Source of the DNA: Bacillota bacterium
GTDB taxonomy: Bacteria; Armatimonadota; HRBIN16
Length of the DNA stretch: 64,000 nt
Direction of reading: 5' to 3'
Assembly (NCBI GenBank): GCA_023511455.1
Contig: JAIMBJ010000006.1
Coordinates: 62,001-126,000, forward strand
Shown here: piece after piece, positions 7,511-16,783 of the stretch
How positions within the stretch are numbered: the first letter of the stretch is position 1
How the letters are laid out: each line of letters opens with the position of its first letter
Notes under the pieces: generated by a model
Seen by the model: the letters and a program-made list of their open reading frames with translations, nothing else
The model's database searches: none
Told to the model about the DNA's origin: nothing
Program-made: the position numbers and the translations under genes

Positions 7511-9918
7511 AAGCGATGAATTCGGTCATCATGAGCGAAGCGAGCACCAATCAGTGGGACTTCTGGCGGATATACCGCATTTTGCGCAAGCGTATCTGGT
7601 TGATACTGGCTGCGGTCATTATCACCGTCGGCACGGCGGTGGTGGGCTTACAGTTCTTCGGCAGGCAGTATATCGCCTATCGCTACGTGCAGCCTTCGGA
7701 GAGTATTCTGCGCCCGCCAGGGGATCGAGCCAGCAGTGAGGAGCGCGGGGCGCGTGACCGCAAGTTAGCGACGTTGCTGCAGCTGGCGAACTCGCCGGGA
7801 GTGGCGGAAATGGCTATGACCATGACGTACGCGGATATCTCCGCCGCAGGAGAAGAGGTAGCCCCTGGGCGTGCCAGTGTTGCGGTGCTCAGTGACGTCG
7901 GACTGACGCGCGAAGAAATCGTGGAGATGCGTCAGAAAAACAGGATTCAGGCGCAGGTGAACACAGCGTCTGGCGAATCGGGGCGAGTGAATACAGACCT
8001 CATTGTGTTTGTCGCGAGGGCTCCAAACCCACAACAGGCGAAGGCTATCGTGGACACCTTCACCGTTGCCTTCAAGCGGTTCTACGAAGAATACAGCCGC
8101 CAAAGCTTGCGAGCCAACGTCAACTTCCTCAAGCGGGAAGTGGAAAGCGCTCGGGCGAAGCTGGACGCAAAGGAGAAGGAACTCAAGGAGCTGCGCCAGC
8201 AGAAGGGTATCGTCGACCTGCAGTCGGCAGTGCAGGGTGACTATTCGATTCTCACACCGTTGCGCCAGAAAGCCGAGGAGTTACAAACTCAACTTGCTTC
8301 CACTCGCACGTTGCTAGCCGAGAAGCGCCGGCAGTTTGCGCAAACACCAGAAACCCTACCCGACCCCGCGGGCAAAACGGTGGCTGCTCAGGAGCTGGAA
8401 AAGGAGCTGGCGACGCTCACCACCCAGTACACCAGCATGAGAGGCACCTACACGGAAGAGAACCCCATTATGCAGCAGCTGCAGCGACGTATCCGAGAGG
8501 TGCAGCAAAAGCTGCAAGAGGAGGAACGGAATCGTCCCCGCGTAACAAACGCTGCTTATCTGAGCCTGCGGGAAGAGATACGCACGCTGGAGGCAAAAGA
8601 GCGTGCCCTCGCCACCGAGCTGGCGCAAACACTAGCGCAGGTCTCGAAATACGAGCAGCGTTTGGCGGGTTACCGAGGGCTGGATGTGGACATTCAGGCT
8701 GCGACCGCGGACTATCAGATGCTGCTGGACAGCTACAACAGATTATTCAATCAGTATCAGGCGGCGCTACTTAACCTGAACGCCAACACGGAGAGCTTCA
8801 TCACCCTGATGGGACAGACCTCGGTGGAAGGTCCGGTACGCGCCGGACCCAACCCGATGCAGGTGATTATCGCGGCGATTTTGCTGAGCCTGTTCCTGGG
8901 CATCGGGATTGCGGTGGGGCTAGAGGTAGTGGATAACACGGTGAAGACCACCGCCGATGCGCAGCAGCTAATCGGATTGCCGGTGACAGGGGTCATCCCG
9001 CGGTTGGAGAGCGGAGACAGCTACGTGCTGCCCAAGATTACGCACGTGCTGCCGGCGTCGCCGCACGCGGAGTCCTACCGCTTCGTGGGTGAGGACATCC
9101 TGTTGACACTGGAAGAGCATCCCAATATCCGTTCCATCATGGTGGCGACGGTGCGCCCCGGTCAGGGAGGAACCTCCACTATTGCCAACCTGGCTATCAC
9201 ACTGGCGCAGGGTGGCAAGCGGGTGATTCTGGTGGACGGCGATATGCGCAGACCGTCGCTGCACAAAGTGTTCAACGTCAGCAACGATGTGGGATTGAGT
9301 TCCGTGCTGTCGAACGGACTGCAAATCGCGGAGGTGCTCCGCCCCACGGAGGTGGACAACCTCGTGCTGGTACCCGCCGGCCCGATACCCAAGAACCCGT
9401 GGCAGCTGCTGCGTTCGCAGAAGATGCAGGAGGTGGTGGACGCGCTGGAACAGAGCTGCGACATCGTGCTGTTTGACACACCCAGCGCGGCAGTGTTCGC
9501 CGATGCCTCCGTGATGGCATCGCTGGTGGATGGCGTCGTGGTGGTTGTCCGCGCCAACCATATCCCGCGCGGCAGCGAGCTGCAGGTGCGCCACCTGCTG
9601 AACAAGGCAAAGGTGCGGTTGTTGGGCGTGGTGCTGAATGACGCCGCGCCGGAGATGGTGGACAGCTACTATTACCACAGCCACTATTATCACACGAACG
9701 GCAAAGGCGAATTGCCTCCGCCGAGCAGTGGGAAACCGTCTTCGGGGGCGAAGCCGGTAACGGTTCGGCAGGCGAAGAGCCGGCGGGTCAGCGCCCCGAA
9801 GGCCGAGAAACCGGCAGAAACGGAGAAAACACATATTGTGCCGGTAGACCCCAACGCACGGGTAGAGGTGCGCAGGGAAGACGTGTTGGGCAAAGAGGAG
9901 AGCGGAGGGCGTGTATGA
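7507..9918 (+). CDS. Polysaccharide co-polymerase with tyrosine-autokinase-like domain (Wzz/BY-kinase fusion)
   Basis: A protein of about 800 residues. An N-terminal Wzz domain has a first helix (IWLILAAVIITVGTAVVGL), a long coiled coil (about residues 200-400) and a second helix (MQVIIAAILLSLFLGIGIAV). The cytoplasmic domain resembles BY-kinases: Walker A' VILVDGDMRRP (Asp577, Asp579), Walker B CDIVLFDTP (Asp657) and a tyrosine cluster (721-723, 727-728). The Walker A loop reads RPGQGGTST, so the invariant lysine is Gly555; kinase activity is therefore doubtful. Such proteins control chain length. Numbering uses the GTG at 7507. An ATG at 7516 is equally possible, since AAGGAG at 7498-7503 is 3 bp from one and 12 bp from the other. 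Confidence 0.88.
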   Translation: MKAMNSVIMSEASTNQWDFWRIYRILRKRIWLILAAVIITVGTAVVGLQFFGRQYIAYRYVQPSESILRPPGDRASSEERGARDRKLATLLQLANSPGVAEMAMTMTYADISAAGEEVAPGRASVAVLSDVGLTREEIVEMRQKNRIQAQVNTASGESGRVNTDLIVFVARAPNPQQAKAIVDTFTVAFKRFYEEYSRQSLRANVNFLKREVESARAKLDAKEKELKELRQQKGIVDLQSAVQGDYSILTPLRQKAEELQTQLASTRTLLAEKRRQFAQTPETLPDPAGKTVAAQELEKELATLTTQYTSMRGTYTEENPIMQQLQRRIREVQQKLQEEERNRPRVTNAAYLSLREEIRTLEAKERALATELAQTLAQVSKYEQRLAGYRGLDVDIQAATADYQMLLDSYNRLFNQYQAALLNLNANTESFITLMGQTSVEGPVRAGPNPMQVIIAAILLSLFLGIGIAVGLEVVDNTVKTTADAQQLIGLPVTGVIPRLESGDSYVLPKITHVLPASPHAESYRFVGEDILLTLEEHPNIRSIMVATVRPGQGGTSTIANLAITLAQGGKRVILVDGDMRRPSLHKVFNVSNDVGLSSVLSNGLQIAEVLRPTEVDNLVLVPAGPIPKNPWQLLRSQKMQEVVDALEQSCDIVLFDTPSAAVFADASVMASLVDGVVVVVRANHIPRGSELQVRHLLNKAKVRLLGVVLNDAAPEMVDSYYYHSHYYHTNGKGELPPPSSGKPSSGAKPVTVRQAKSRRVSAPKAEKPAETEKTHIVPVDPNARVEVRREDVLGKEESGGRV

Positions 9919-10964
9919 GAGAATCCCGTGCAGAAGCCGCTGTTTGGAAGCAGCAGCCCGCGAAGGAGGCAGATCAGTCGCTTCTGGCTTTGTCACAGGA
10001 GAGTGAAATGGCAGGCAAGCGAAGAGTGCTCATTGTAGGGGCGGGCGAAGTGGGGCATCAGCTGGCTCGCACTCTACAGGATGCGGGATATGACGTTGTC
10101 GGCTTTGTGGATGACGAGGTAGAGAGCGTCCTGGGAGGGTTGCGGGTGCTCGGGTGCCGCACGGATATCGAACGCCTCGTGAAGGAGCACGATATCGACG
10201 AAGTGTTGATTGCCTATGCTCCTACGTGGCAACAGCGGCTGGCAGAGATGTTAGTAAGCAACGGGCACCGTCGCGTTCAGATAAAGGTGGTACCGAATAT
10301 CGTGGACATCGTGTTGAGTGGGCCGGTAGCCGACAGGGTGGGCGATATACCTGTAGTGGACATCACGCCGCGCCTGCCGTCAAAGCGGCTTCTGCTTGCG
10401 AAACGGGTGTTTGACGTGCTGTTCGCCTCGGTTGGGCTGCTCGTTAGCTTCCCGTTCTTGCTGCTGGCCGCCATCGCAATCAAGACGACTTCTCCAGGAC
10501 CAATCATCTACAAACAGGAGCGCGTCGGAAAGGACGGCAAGATTTTCTACATCTTTAAGTTGCGGACCATGGTTGCAGATGCGGAGAAGGTTTCTGGTCC
10601 CGTGCTGGCAAGTAAAGGAGACCCTCGTATCACTACGGTGGGACGTATCTTGCGGGCGACGAAGTTGGACGAAGTGCCGCAGTTCGTTAATGTGTTGCTG
10701 GGTAACATGAGCATCGTCGGCCCTCGCCCTGAGCGCCCCAAGTTCGTGGAGGAGTATCGGGAGCGCATCCCGCACTACGATGAACGTCACCGTATCAAAC
10801 CCGGCATCACCGGCTGGGCGCAGGTGATGGGCGGGTATCATACGACGGTCTATGACAAACTGCGCTACGATTTAATGTACCTGTACCACATGTCTCTGTG
10901 GCTTGATTTGAAGATTCTTCTCCTGACCGTCTGGACGATATTGAAGCGTCGGGAGGGATGCTGA
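9915..10964 (+). CDS. Polyprenyl-phosphate sugar phosphotransferase (initiating enzyme, WbaP/PglC-like)
   Basis: A 349-residue enzyme. Residues 35-150 form a Rossmann-like domain starting RRVLIVGAGEVGHQLA. The C-terminal half is the bacterial sugar transferase domain: a membrane-inserted helix (KRVFDVLFASVGLLVSFPFL), then SPGPIIYKQERVG, FKLRTM, LDEVPQFVNVLLGNMSIVGP and RIKPGITGWAQV. This domain moves a sugar-1-phosphate onto undecaprenyl phosphate, the first step of repeat-unit assembly. The four N-terminal membrane helices of full-length WbaP/WcaJ are absent. It overlaps the co-polymerase gene by 4 bp. An internal ATG near 10008, with AGGAG in front, would remove a low-complexity start, so the N-terminus is uncertain. 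Confidence 0.92.
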   Translation: MRESRAEAAVWKQQPAKEADQSLLALSQESEMAGKRRVLIVGAGEVGHQLARTLQDAGYDVVGFVDDEVESVLGGLRVLGCRTDIERLVKEHDIDEVLIAYAPTWQQRLAEMLVSNGHRRVQIKVVPNIVDIVLSGPVADRVGDIPVVDITPRLPSKRLLLAKRVFDVLFASVGLLVSFPFLLLAAIAIKTTSPGPIIYKQERVGKDGKIFYIFKLRTMVADAEKVSGPVLASKGDPRITTVGRILRATKLDEVPQFVNVLLGNMSIVGPRPERPKFVEEYRERIPHYDERHRIKPGITGWAQVMGGYHTTVYDKLRYDLMYLYHMSLWLDLKILLLTVWTILKRREGC

Positions 10965-12310
10965 TGAGCACGCAGGTTGGCGTGCCATCTGCTCAGCGTG
11001 TACCCATTGCCTGGGCGGTTACAGTCGCAGTGGCGTTCGCTGCAGGGGTTGCGCTCCTGCTGGTACCAGTGGAATTCGTCTTTGGCGTGGTGCTTGCACT
11101 TATCGCTGCTTGTGTGTTTCTGTTCAGTCCGTATGCAGGAGCAGTCACGTTCATAGCTTTCTACTACCTGAGACCGGTAGACCTTGTTCCCCAGCTGGGC
11201 ATGCTGCGGCTGCCTCTGTTCATCGCCAGTGTGACCTCCACCGGCTTGTTCGTGCGGCTGTTGCTCAATCGTCAGAAACTCATCGAGGGCTGGTATGTGA
11301 AATGGTTTCTCGCCCTGTGGGGAGTCATGCTGATGTCAGTGCCTCTGTCTCTGTACCGCTCGCAGTCGCTATCCGGGGCGCAGGACTTTCTGAAGAGTGT
11401 GGCAATGGTCTGGATGATTTACATGGCAGTGCGCAGTGAGAAGCAGCTGACGTTTGTGGTGCGAATGTTGGGCTGGATGGCGTTATGGTTGGCAGGGTCT
11501 ACCATATACAACTACAGAACTGGTCAGGTAGAGACGAGTGGTGATCTCACACGCGCTGGCGCCGAGTCCAGTATGCTAGGCGACCCCAACGACCTGGCTG
11601 CCTATATCCTGATGCTGTTTCCGCTGTGTTACTATCTGTTCTTCAATGACCCGAAGCGGTGGCTGAAAGTGGTTTACGGACTCGCTATGGTCGCCATTCT
11701 GGTCGCAGTGGTGTATACCGGATCGCGCGGTGGCTTTTTGGGGCTGATTGTCCTGCTGTTTCTGTTATGGTTACACTCGAAACGCAAAGTCGTGGGTTTA
11801 TTCATCGGTTTGGCGGTGTTTAGTGCGGTGTGGTTCGCAGCGCCATCAGAGTACCGTGAGCGGATGCGGTCGATCACCAATTATCAAGAGGACGAATCCG
11901 CTATGAACCGCGTGGAGTATCGCAAAGCTGCGGTGCGGATGTTTAAGCATAACCCATTTACTGGTATCGGCTACAAGAACTTCCCCGATTTTGCGCGCCA
12001 GTTTGGGGCACCAGGTTCGCAAACAACGCATAACATGTATTTTTTGGTATTGGGCGAGCTGGGTGGACTTGGCTTGCTGGTGTTCCTGACCATCTGGATA
12101 CGCAGTTTGCTGGCTGCACGGCAGCTGGCGAAGGCGCAGCACTGGTTACTCCACGCCCTTGGAATGGGCGCCCTCATCGGCTTAATGGACCTGATGGTGA
12201 CGGGATACTTCTTATCCATCTCTTATTATCCCTACCACTTCATCCTGATGGCACTGGTAGCCGCGGCGCAGGCGCATCTGTTGCCGCGCGTGCGGGAAGG
12301 GACAGCGTAA
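10964..12310 (+). CDS. O-antigen ligase/polymerase family membrane protein
   Basis: A 448-residue protein with about twelve membrane helices and the large periplasmic loop of the Wzy/WaaL (Wzy_C) family. Family features include SMLGDPNDLAAYILMLFPL, YTGSRGGFLGLIVLL, the loop segment HNPFTGIGYKNFPD and TTHNMYFLVLGELGGLGLL. In this setting it is more likely the repeat-unit polymerase than a lipid A-core ligase. I use the ATG at 10964, which overlaps the preceding stop by one base and has GGGAGG 7 bp upstream; the ATG at 10958 sits directly on that ribosome site. It is followed by the GT2 gene with a 1-base overlap. Confidence 0.88.
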   Translation: MSTQVGVPSAQRVPIAWAVTVAVAFAAGVALLLVPVEFVFGVVLALIAACVFLFSPYAGAVTFIAFYYLRPVDLVPQLGMLRLPLFIASVTSTGLFVRLLLNRQKLIEGWYVKWFLALWGVMLMSVPLSLYRSQSLSGAQDFLKSVAMVWMIYMAVRSEKQLTFVVRMLGWMALWLAGSTIYNYRTGQVETSGDLTRAGAESSMLGDPNDLAAYILMLFPLCYYLFFNDPKRWLKVVYGLAMVAILVAVVYTGSRGGFLGLIVLLFLLWLHSKRKVVGLFIGLAVFSAVWFAAPSEYRERMRSITNYQEDESAMNRVEYRKAAVRMFKHNPFTGIGYKNFPDFARQFGAPGSQTTHNMYFLVLGELGGLGLLVFLTIWIRSLLAARQLAKAQHWLLHALGMGALIGLMDLMVTGYFLSISYYPYHFILMALVAAAQAHLLPRVREGTA

Positions 12311-13491
12311 TGTGGTGGGTTATTGGCATCTGTTTTGCTTTCGTAGTTTATACTTACGCAGCCTATCCATTGTTGCTTTGGCTTCTGGGCAAAATTCGAC
12401 AGCGAGAGCATGAGACCTTCGGCTCTGACGCGGATTTGCCCACTGTAACGGTGGTCATTGCCGCTCATAACGAAGAGAGCAACATCGCGGGACGGCTTGA
12501 GAACGTTTTAGGTTCGGACTATCCGCCAGACAAACTGAACGTCGTGGTTGCCTGTGATGGTTGTACCGACAACACGGCGGCAGTGGCGTCGAAGTACGAG
12601 CGAGTGCAGGTGCTGGAGATTTCTCCGCACCGTGGCAAGGCGGTTGCCCTGAACGAAGCGGTGCGACGCGCCACGGGCGAGGTGATTGTCTTCGCGGATG
12701 CCCGCCAGCGGTTCGCTCGCGATACGATACGTCAACTGGTTACATCTCTGCGCCACAACGGCGTGGGGGCAGCCGGGGGGGACCTGATTCTGATAGACTT
12801 CGCTGGCGCACCGCAGGCGATGGGCGCGTACTGGCGCTATGAGAAGTTGGTTCGGGGACTAGAGGCGCGCGTGGATTCGCCGATACAATGTAGCGGGGCT
12901 ATCTACGCCATCTACCGACGGCTTTTCGTGCCGATGCCGGAAGGACTGGTGCTGGACGACATGTGGGTGCCGCTGCATATTCGTCTCCAGGGGTTCCGCA
13001 TTGCCCTTGCTTCGGAGGCAAAGGCTTATGATGCGGTCACCCCCTCCTACGAACGCGAATTCAAACGCAAGGTGCGTACGCTGGCGGGCAACTATCAGCT
13101 GATCTGGGCAGCGCCATGGCTGCTGCTGCCCTTTGTGAACCCGCTGTGGTGGCAGTTCATCTCGCACAAGGTGTGCCGCCTGCTGGTGCCGTATGCGCTG
13201 ATAGCCATGTATGGCGCGTCGTGGGCGTCGCTGGGCAAACCATACGGGGCCGCACTGGTGTTGGCGCAGACCGCATACTACCTGCTGGGTGCGGCGGCGT
13301 GGCTGTTCCCCGCGCTGGCGCGACGGTTCCGGCTGGCGGGGCTGGCGGGCTCGTTCCTGAGCCTCAACGCGGCGGCGGCGGTGGCGCCGTTCGCCTTTAT
13401 GCTGGGCAAGGGGCGGGTGCGCTGGGAACGCTCGCCCATGATCTCACCACAAACCACCACCGACGAAGGGCAAAAGGTGAGGACGTATTAG
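12310..13491 (+). CDS. Membrane-bound family 2 glycosyltransferase
   Basis: A 393-residue enzyme with an N-terminal helix, a GT-A catalytic domain and three or four C-terminal helices. The catalytic domain shows TVVIAAHNEESNIAGRLENV, ACDGCTDNTAAVA (the nucleotide-binding aspartate), VFADARQRF in place of the usual DxD, and a LVLDDMWVPLHIRLQGFR block with the catalytic-base-like ED/DD pair. The layout resembles processive hyaluronan/cellulose synthase relatives, but the QxxRW motif is not obvious. The KVRTLAGNYQL segment stands at the equivalent place. It probably extends the lipid-linked glycan. It shares one base with the polymerase gene and lies 3 bp before the second flippase. Confidence 0.86.
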   Translation: MWWVIGICFAFVVYTYAAYPLLLWLLGKIRQREHETFGSDADLPTVTVVIAAHNEESNIAGRLENVLGSDYPPDKLNVVVACDGCTDNTAAVASKYERVQVLEISPHRGKAVALNEAVRRATGEVIVFADARQRFARDTIRQLVTSLRHNGVGAAGGDLILIDFAGAPQAMGAYWRYEKLVRGLEARVDSPIQCSGAIYAIYRRLFVPMPEGLVLDDMWVPLHIRLQGFRIALASEAKAYDAVTPSYEREFKRKVRTLAGNYQLIWAAPWLLLPFVNPLWWQFISHKVCRLLVPYALIAMYGASWASLGKPYGAALVLAQTAYYLLGAAAWLFPALARRFRLAGLAGSFLSLNAAAAVAPFAFMLGKGRVRWERSPMISPQTTTDEGQKVRTY

Positions 13492-13494
13492 CGG

Positions 13495-14946
13495 ATGTTA
13501 AGGACGCTGGTCAAAGATTCCGCCGTTTACGCGGTTGGCACTATCGCCAGCCGACTGGTCGGGTTCATTATGATACCCGTTTATACGCGCGTGCTGACGC
13601 CCGCGGATTACGGTATTATCGAGACCATCATTCGATTGGTGGATGTTATCGGCATGTTTCTGTCTTTAGGTTTGGCAGAGGCGCTGTTGCGGCACTATTA
13701 CCTCGCGAAGACGGATGACGAGCGCAACCGACTTATCGGTACGGTCTTTAATCTGAACCTGCTCGTGGTAGCTGCAGGCGTTCTGGTATTTTGGCCTCTT
13801 TCGCCGTGGTTGACTCGCCTTGCGTTCGGGCATGATCGGTATACGCTCTATGTTGCCGTGTCACTCATTGGGATGATGATAGGCAGCCTGATAGAGTTGC
13901 CGCTGACCCTGTGGCGGGCGGAAGGCAAGCCGTGGAGGTTCACCACAATTTCTCTAGTGAAGCTCTTTACGCAGCTGAGTGCGAACATCATTCTGGTGGT
14001 GTGGTTACGCTGGGGCGTGTGGGGAGTGGTCATGAGCGGACTTCTCAACGCCGTGCTATGGTCGGTGGTACTAGGTGTGCTGGTTCGTCTGAGGTATGGT
14101 AGCTGCTTTGACAAGCATTGGCTGGCACAGGTGCTGCGTTACGGGTTGCCACTTGTGCCTGCAAGCATGTCACAGTTCGTATTGCACTACAGCGACCGCT
14201 TTTTCCTCACTCGCTATGCGTCCGAGAGCGAGCTGGGCTTGTACTCGTTAGCGTATCGGTTTGGGATGTTGGTGAGTGTGTTCTTTGGGATATTGAGCAG
14301 GGCATGGTGGCCTTGGGTTTTCCGTGTGGCAGAAGAGGAAGAGGGCGGCAAACAGTTGTGTCGTGGAGGGGCATTTATTTTGTTATCCGGCGCTGCTTTT
14401 TGCACCGCCGTCATACTAATGTCATCACCCGTGATTCGAATGGTTGCAGCCCCAAGCTTCTGGGATGCAAGTCGTTTCGTTGCCCCGATTGCGGTTGCCT
14501 ACTGGTTTTTTATCTCTAGTTCCTCGTTGCGAGTTGGCGCCTTAATGGCTAATCAAACACCTAAGTTTGCAATAGCCAACATTGCCTCAGCGGTGGTATG
14601 TCTCCTTTTAAACGCTGTGCTGATTCCTAGGTACTCAGCTTGGGGAGCAGCCTTCGCTACAGTCTTCTCCTTTGCGGTTTTTGCTTTCTTTGTCTGGGCT
14701 GTTGCACAGCGGGTGAACCCGTTGCCACATGATTATGGAGCTATTGTCCTGTCTCTTGTAGCGATGTTAGCGGCGTGTTGGGTAGATAAGCACCTGCGTT
14801 TCGCTCTATGGATGGATTTGTTGGCTCGCGTGGGGATATGGGTGGGAATAAGCAGTGCGCTTGCGCTACTCTTCGTCCGGAATCATAAAGTACGACTTCT
14901 CGTGGTACCCCACTGGGAGAAGAAAGTATGGACACAGAGAACGTGA
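13495..14946 (+). CDS. Second Wzx-type flippase
   Basis: A 483-residue polytopic protein of the polysaccharide transporter family with the same marker segments as the flippase at 4119-5606: KDSAVYAVG, GFIMIPVYTRVLTPADYG, LAEALLRHYYLA, WRAEGKPWRF and FVLHYSDRFFLTRYASESEL. Similarity is strongest in the N-terminal half and fades in the C-terminal third, where this copy looks less GC-rich. The start has GGTGAGG about 11 bp upstream. Two flippases in one locus suggest either two different repeat units or a recent duplication that is diverging. Confidence 0.92.
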   Translation: MLRTLVKDSAVYAVGTIASRLVGFIMIPVYTRVLTPADYGIIETIIRLVDVIGMFLSLGLAEALLRHYYLAKTDDERNRLIGTVFNLNLLVVAAGVLVFWPLSPWLTRLAFGHDRYTLYVAVSLIGMMIGSLIELPLTLWRAEGKPWRFTTISLVKLFTQLSANIILVVWLRWGVWGVVMSGLLNAVLWSVVLGVLVRLRYGSCFDKHWLAQVLRYGLPLVPASMSQFVLHYSDRFFLTRYASESELGLYSLAYRFGMLVSVFFGILSRAWWPWVFRVAEEEEGGKQLCRGGAFILLSGAAFCTAVILMSSPVIRMVAAPSFWDASRFVAPIAVAYWFFISSSSLRVGALMANQTPKFAIANIASAVVCLLLNAVLIPRYSAWGAAFATVFSFAVFAFFVWAVAQRVNPLPHDYGAIVLSLVAMLAACWVDKHLRFALWMDLLARVGIWVGISSALALLFVRNHKVRLLVVPHWEKKVWTQRT

Positions 14947-16697
14947 AGCGTACCACCGCGCTGCTTTTCAGCGCCGTAGCTGCAGGGTATGTGCTGGTAG
15001 CAACATATCCATATGGTGCAGGCATGACGTCCGATTCCATTCACTATCTTACCGCAGCACGTCACCTTATGCAGAGAGGTACACTGACCACCTACACAGG
15101 CGAACCCCTTGTTTCGTACGCGCCGCTGCTATCCGCAGTGTATGCGTTGCTGGGATTGACCGGTATCGACCTGCAACTAGCCGCACGGCTGGTTAGTGCG
15201 TTCTCGTTCGCAGCGGTAGTGTGGATAACATGGCACTGGTTACATGAGTTTCAGATAGGCATCAAAGCAGTTTGGATAGGGGCAACGTTGGTTTTGCTTG
15301 CGCGTCCATTACTGTGGTATGCACCGTATGCGCTGAGCGAGTTACCGTTCATTGCTCTGACGATGGGCGCCCTGTGGCAATCGTGGCGTTATGCAATTGG
15401 AGGGCGGTGGACGAATCTTATTGCCTCTAGCATTTGCGCTGGTTTGTCCGTCCTGATGCGCTGGATTGGGGTCACAACAATAGGTACGATTAGTATTTTC
15501 ATATTGCTAGCTGGTTCCTTTCCATGGAAAAAGAGGTTAGCTGCGACGGCAGGGCATCTATTGGTGACGCTTATACCGTCTGTGTTGTGGATATCGCGCA
15601 ATCATCTCCTAACGGGCACCCTGTTTGGCACACGTGAGCCTGCAGACTATCCACTGCGTGAAATGGTGTTCGATACTCTCTGGAGCCTGCATAGATGGGT
15701 GGTCCCATTCACTTTTGAGAACAGCGTCCCTATGTTCGCTGTATTTGTAGCCTTAGGTATATCTCTTGTGGGCGCAGCGATTCGCCTGCAATGGAAGGGA
15801 TATGATGCAGTTTTGCGCAAAGGGCTGTTCTTGCTGTTGCTCAGCACTGGGTTGTACGCTATTGCGTTGATGAACATGGCTCGTGAGGCGAAGTTCGAGG
15901 CATTATCGGAGCGGTTATGGAGCCCTATAGCGGTGCCCTTGCCGTTGTGCCTTGTTCTACTATGGACCTTATTGCAGCCATCTGGTTCCTTGGCACGATT
16001 AGCGCGTGGCGCTCTGATGGCTGCCTTTGTTGGGTGGTATGTTTCGGGCTTCGTGTTCGGGATGGAAATGCTGAGCAAGTGCTTTCAGGACGGGCCTGGT
16101 GTTTTTAATACTTCCACTTGGCGAGGCTCAGAAACGATCCGTTGGTTACGGGGGCATCCGCTGCAAGGGAAAGTATACTCCAATTTCCCGGAACCCTTAT
16201 ACTATTTCAGCGGTATCGTCAGCGAGCACACGCCGCACCAAGGACCAATGCGTGTCGCATCCGAAACGCATCCACGGAACCTGCAACAGTTTCTGCAGAA
16301 GTTGCGGAATGATTGGAAGGAGGGGCGCAGAGTGTATCTCATCTGGTTCAACAATACGAGCAGAAGCCACTATCTTTGCCCGCTATCGGAGCTGGAACAG
16401 CTTCTGGAACTTCGCACGGTGAGAAGGTTTCCGGACGGCAAGATACTGCAGTTTCGGCAGATGCGTGTTACACAACAGGGGTTTGTTTGCATAATGAGCA
16501 GGTCGCTTGAAGCAAGATGGGCGGCGTCGATCGCAAAAAGCCTCTCGCTTTTGAACAATAACTGCATCCGCAGCGAGCAAGTGAGATCCCTGATCCGCGA
16601 CCCCCGCTATCATGGGATCCTCTACCATACATGTGTACCAATGAAGAAGTTGGGGTTGTGGTTGCGGAGGTGGAGCGCAACGGAATACCTCTGGTAA
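14928..16697 (+). CDS. GT39-like integral membrane glycosyltransferase
   Basis: A 589-residue protein with about ten to twelve membrane helices in its first 420 residues and a soluble C-terminal tail. The first outer loop has TSDSIHYLTAARHLMQRG, matching the position of the catalytic Asp-containing motif of dolichyl-phosphate-mannose transferase relatives (GT39/GT83). Other typical parts are YAPLLSAVYALLGLTG and the segment YALSELPFIALTMG. Such enzymes use a polyprenyl-phosphate sugar on the outer side of the membrane. A donor could be made by the GT2 enzyme at 35170. It overlaps the flippase gene by 19 bp. The last 60 residues match nothing I recognise. Confidence 0.72.
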   Translation: MDTENVKRTTALLFSAVAAGYVLVATYPYGAGMTSDSIHYLTAARHLMQRGTLTTYTGEPLVSYAPLLSAVYALLGLTGIDLQLAARLVSAFSFAAVVWITWHWLHEFQIGIKAVWIGATLVLLARPLLWYAPYALSELPFIALTMGALWQSWRYAIGGRWTNLIASSICAGLSVLMRWIGVTTIGTISIFILLAGSFPWKKRLAATAGHLLVTLIPSVLWISRNHLLTGTLFGTREPADYPLREMVFDTLWSLHRWVVPFTFENSVPMFAVFVALGISLVGAAIRLQWKGYDAVLRKGLFLLLLSTGLYAIALMNMAREAKFEALSERLWSPIAVPLPLCLVLLWTLLQPSGSLARLARGALMAAFVGWYVSGFVFGMEMLSKCFQDGPGVFNTSTWRGSETIRWLRGHPLQGKVYSNFPEPLYYFSGIVSEHTPHQGPMRVASETHPRNLQQFLQKLRNDWKEGRRVYLIWFNNTSRSHYLCPLSELEQLLELRTVRRFPDGKILQFRQMRVTQQGFVCIMSRSLEARWAASIAKSLSLLNNNCIRSEQVRSLIRDPRYHGILYHTCVPMKKLGLWLRRWSATEYLW

Positions 16698-16783
16698 CCC
16701 GCCTTTGCTTACGATGCCTTCGGCAGGGCGTTTGGCGGTAGGCTATATACGGTGTATCGCAAACTAAAGCGAGGTTACAAAGG

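Noticed and set aside
8968-9996. Long minus-strand open frame inside the co-polymerase gene
   Set aside because: Rich in His, Arg and Gln as expected for an antisense frame of a GC-rich gene; no motif.
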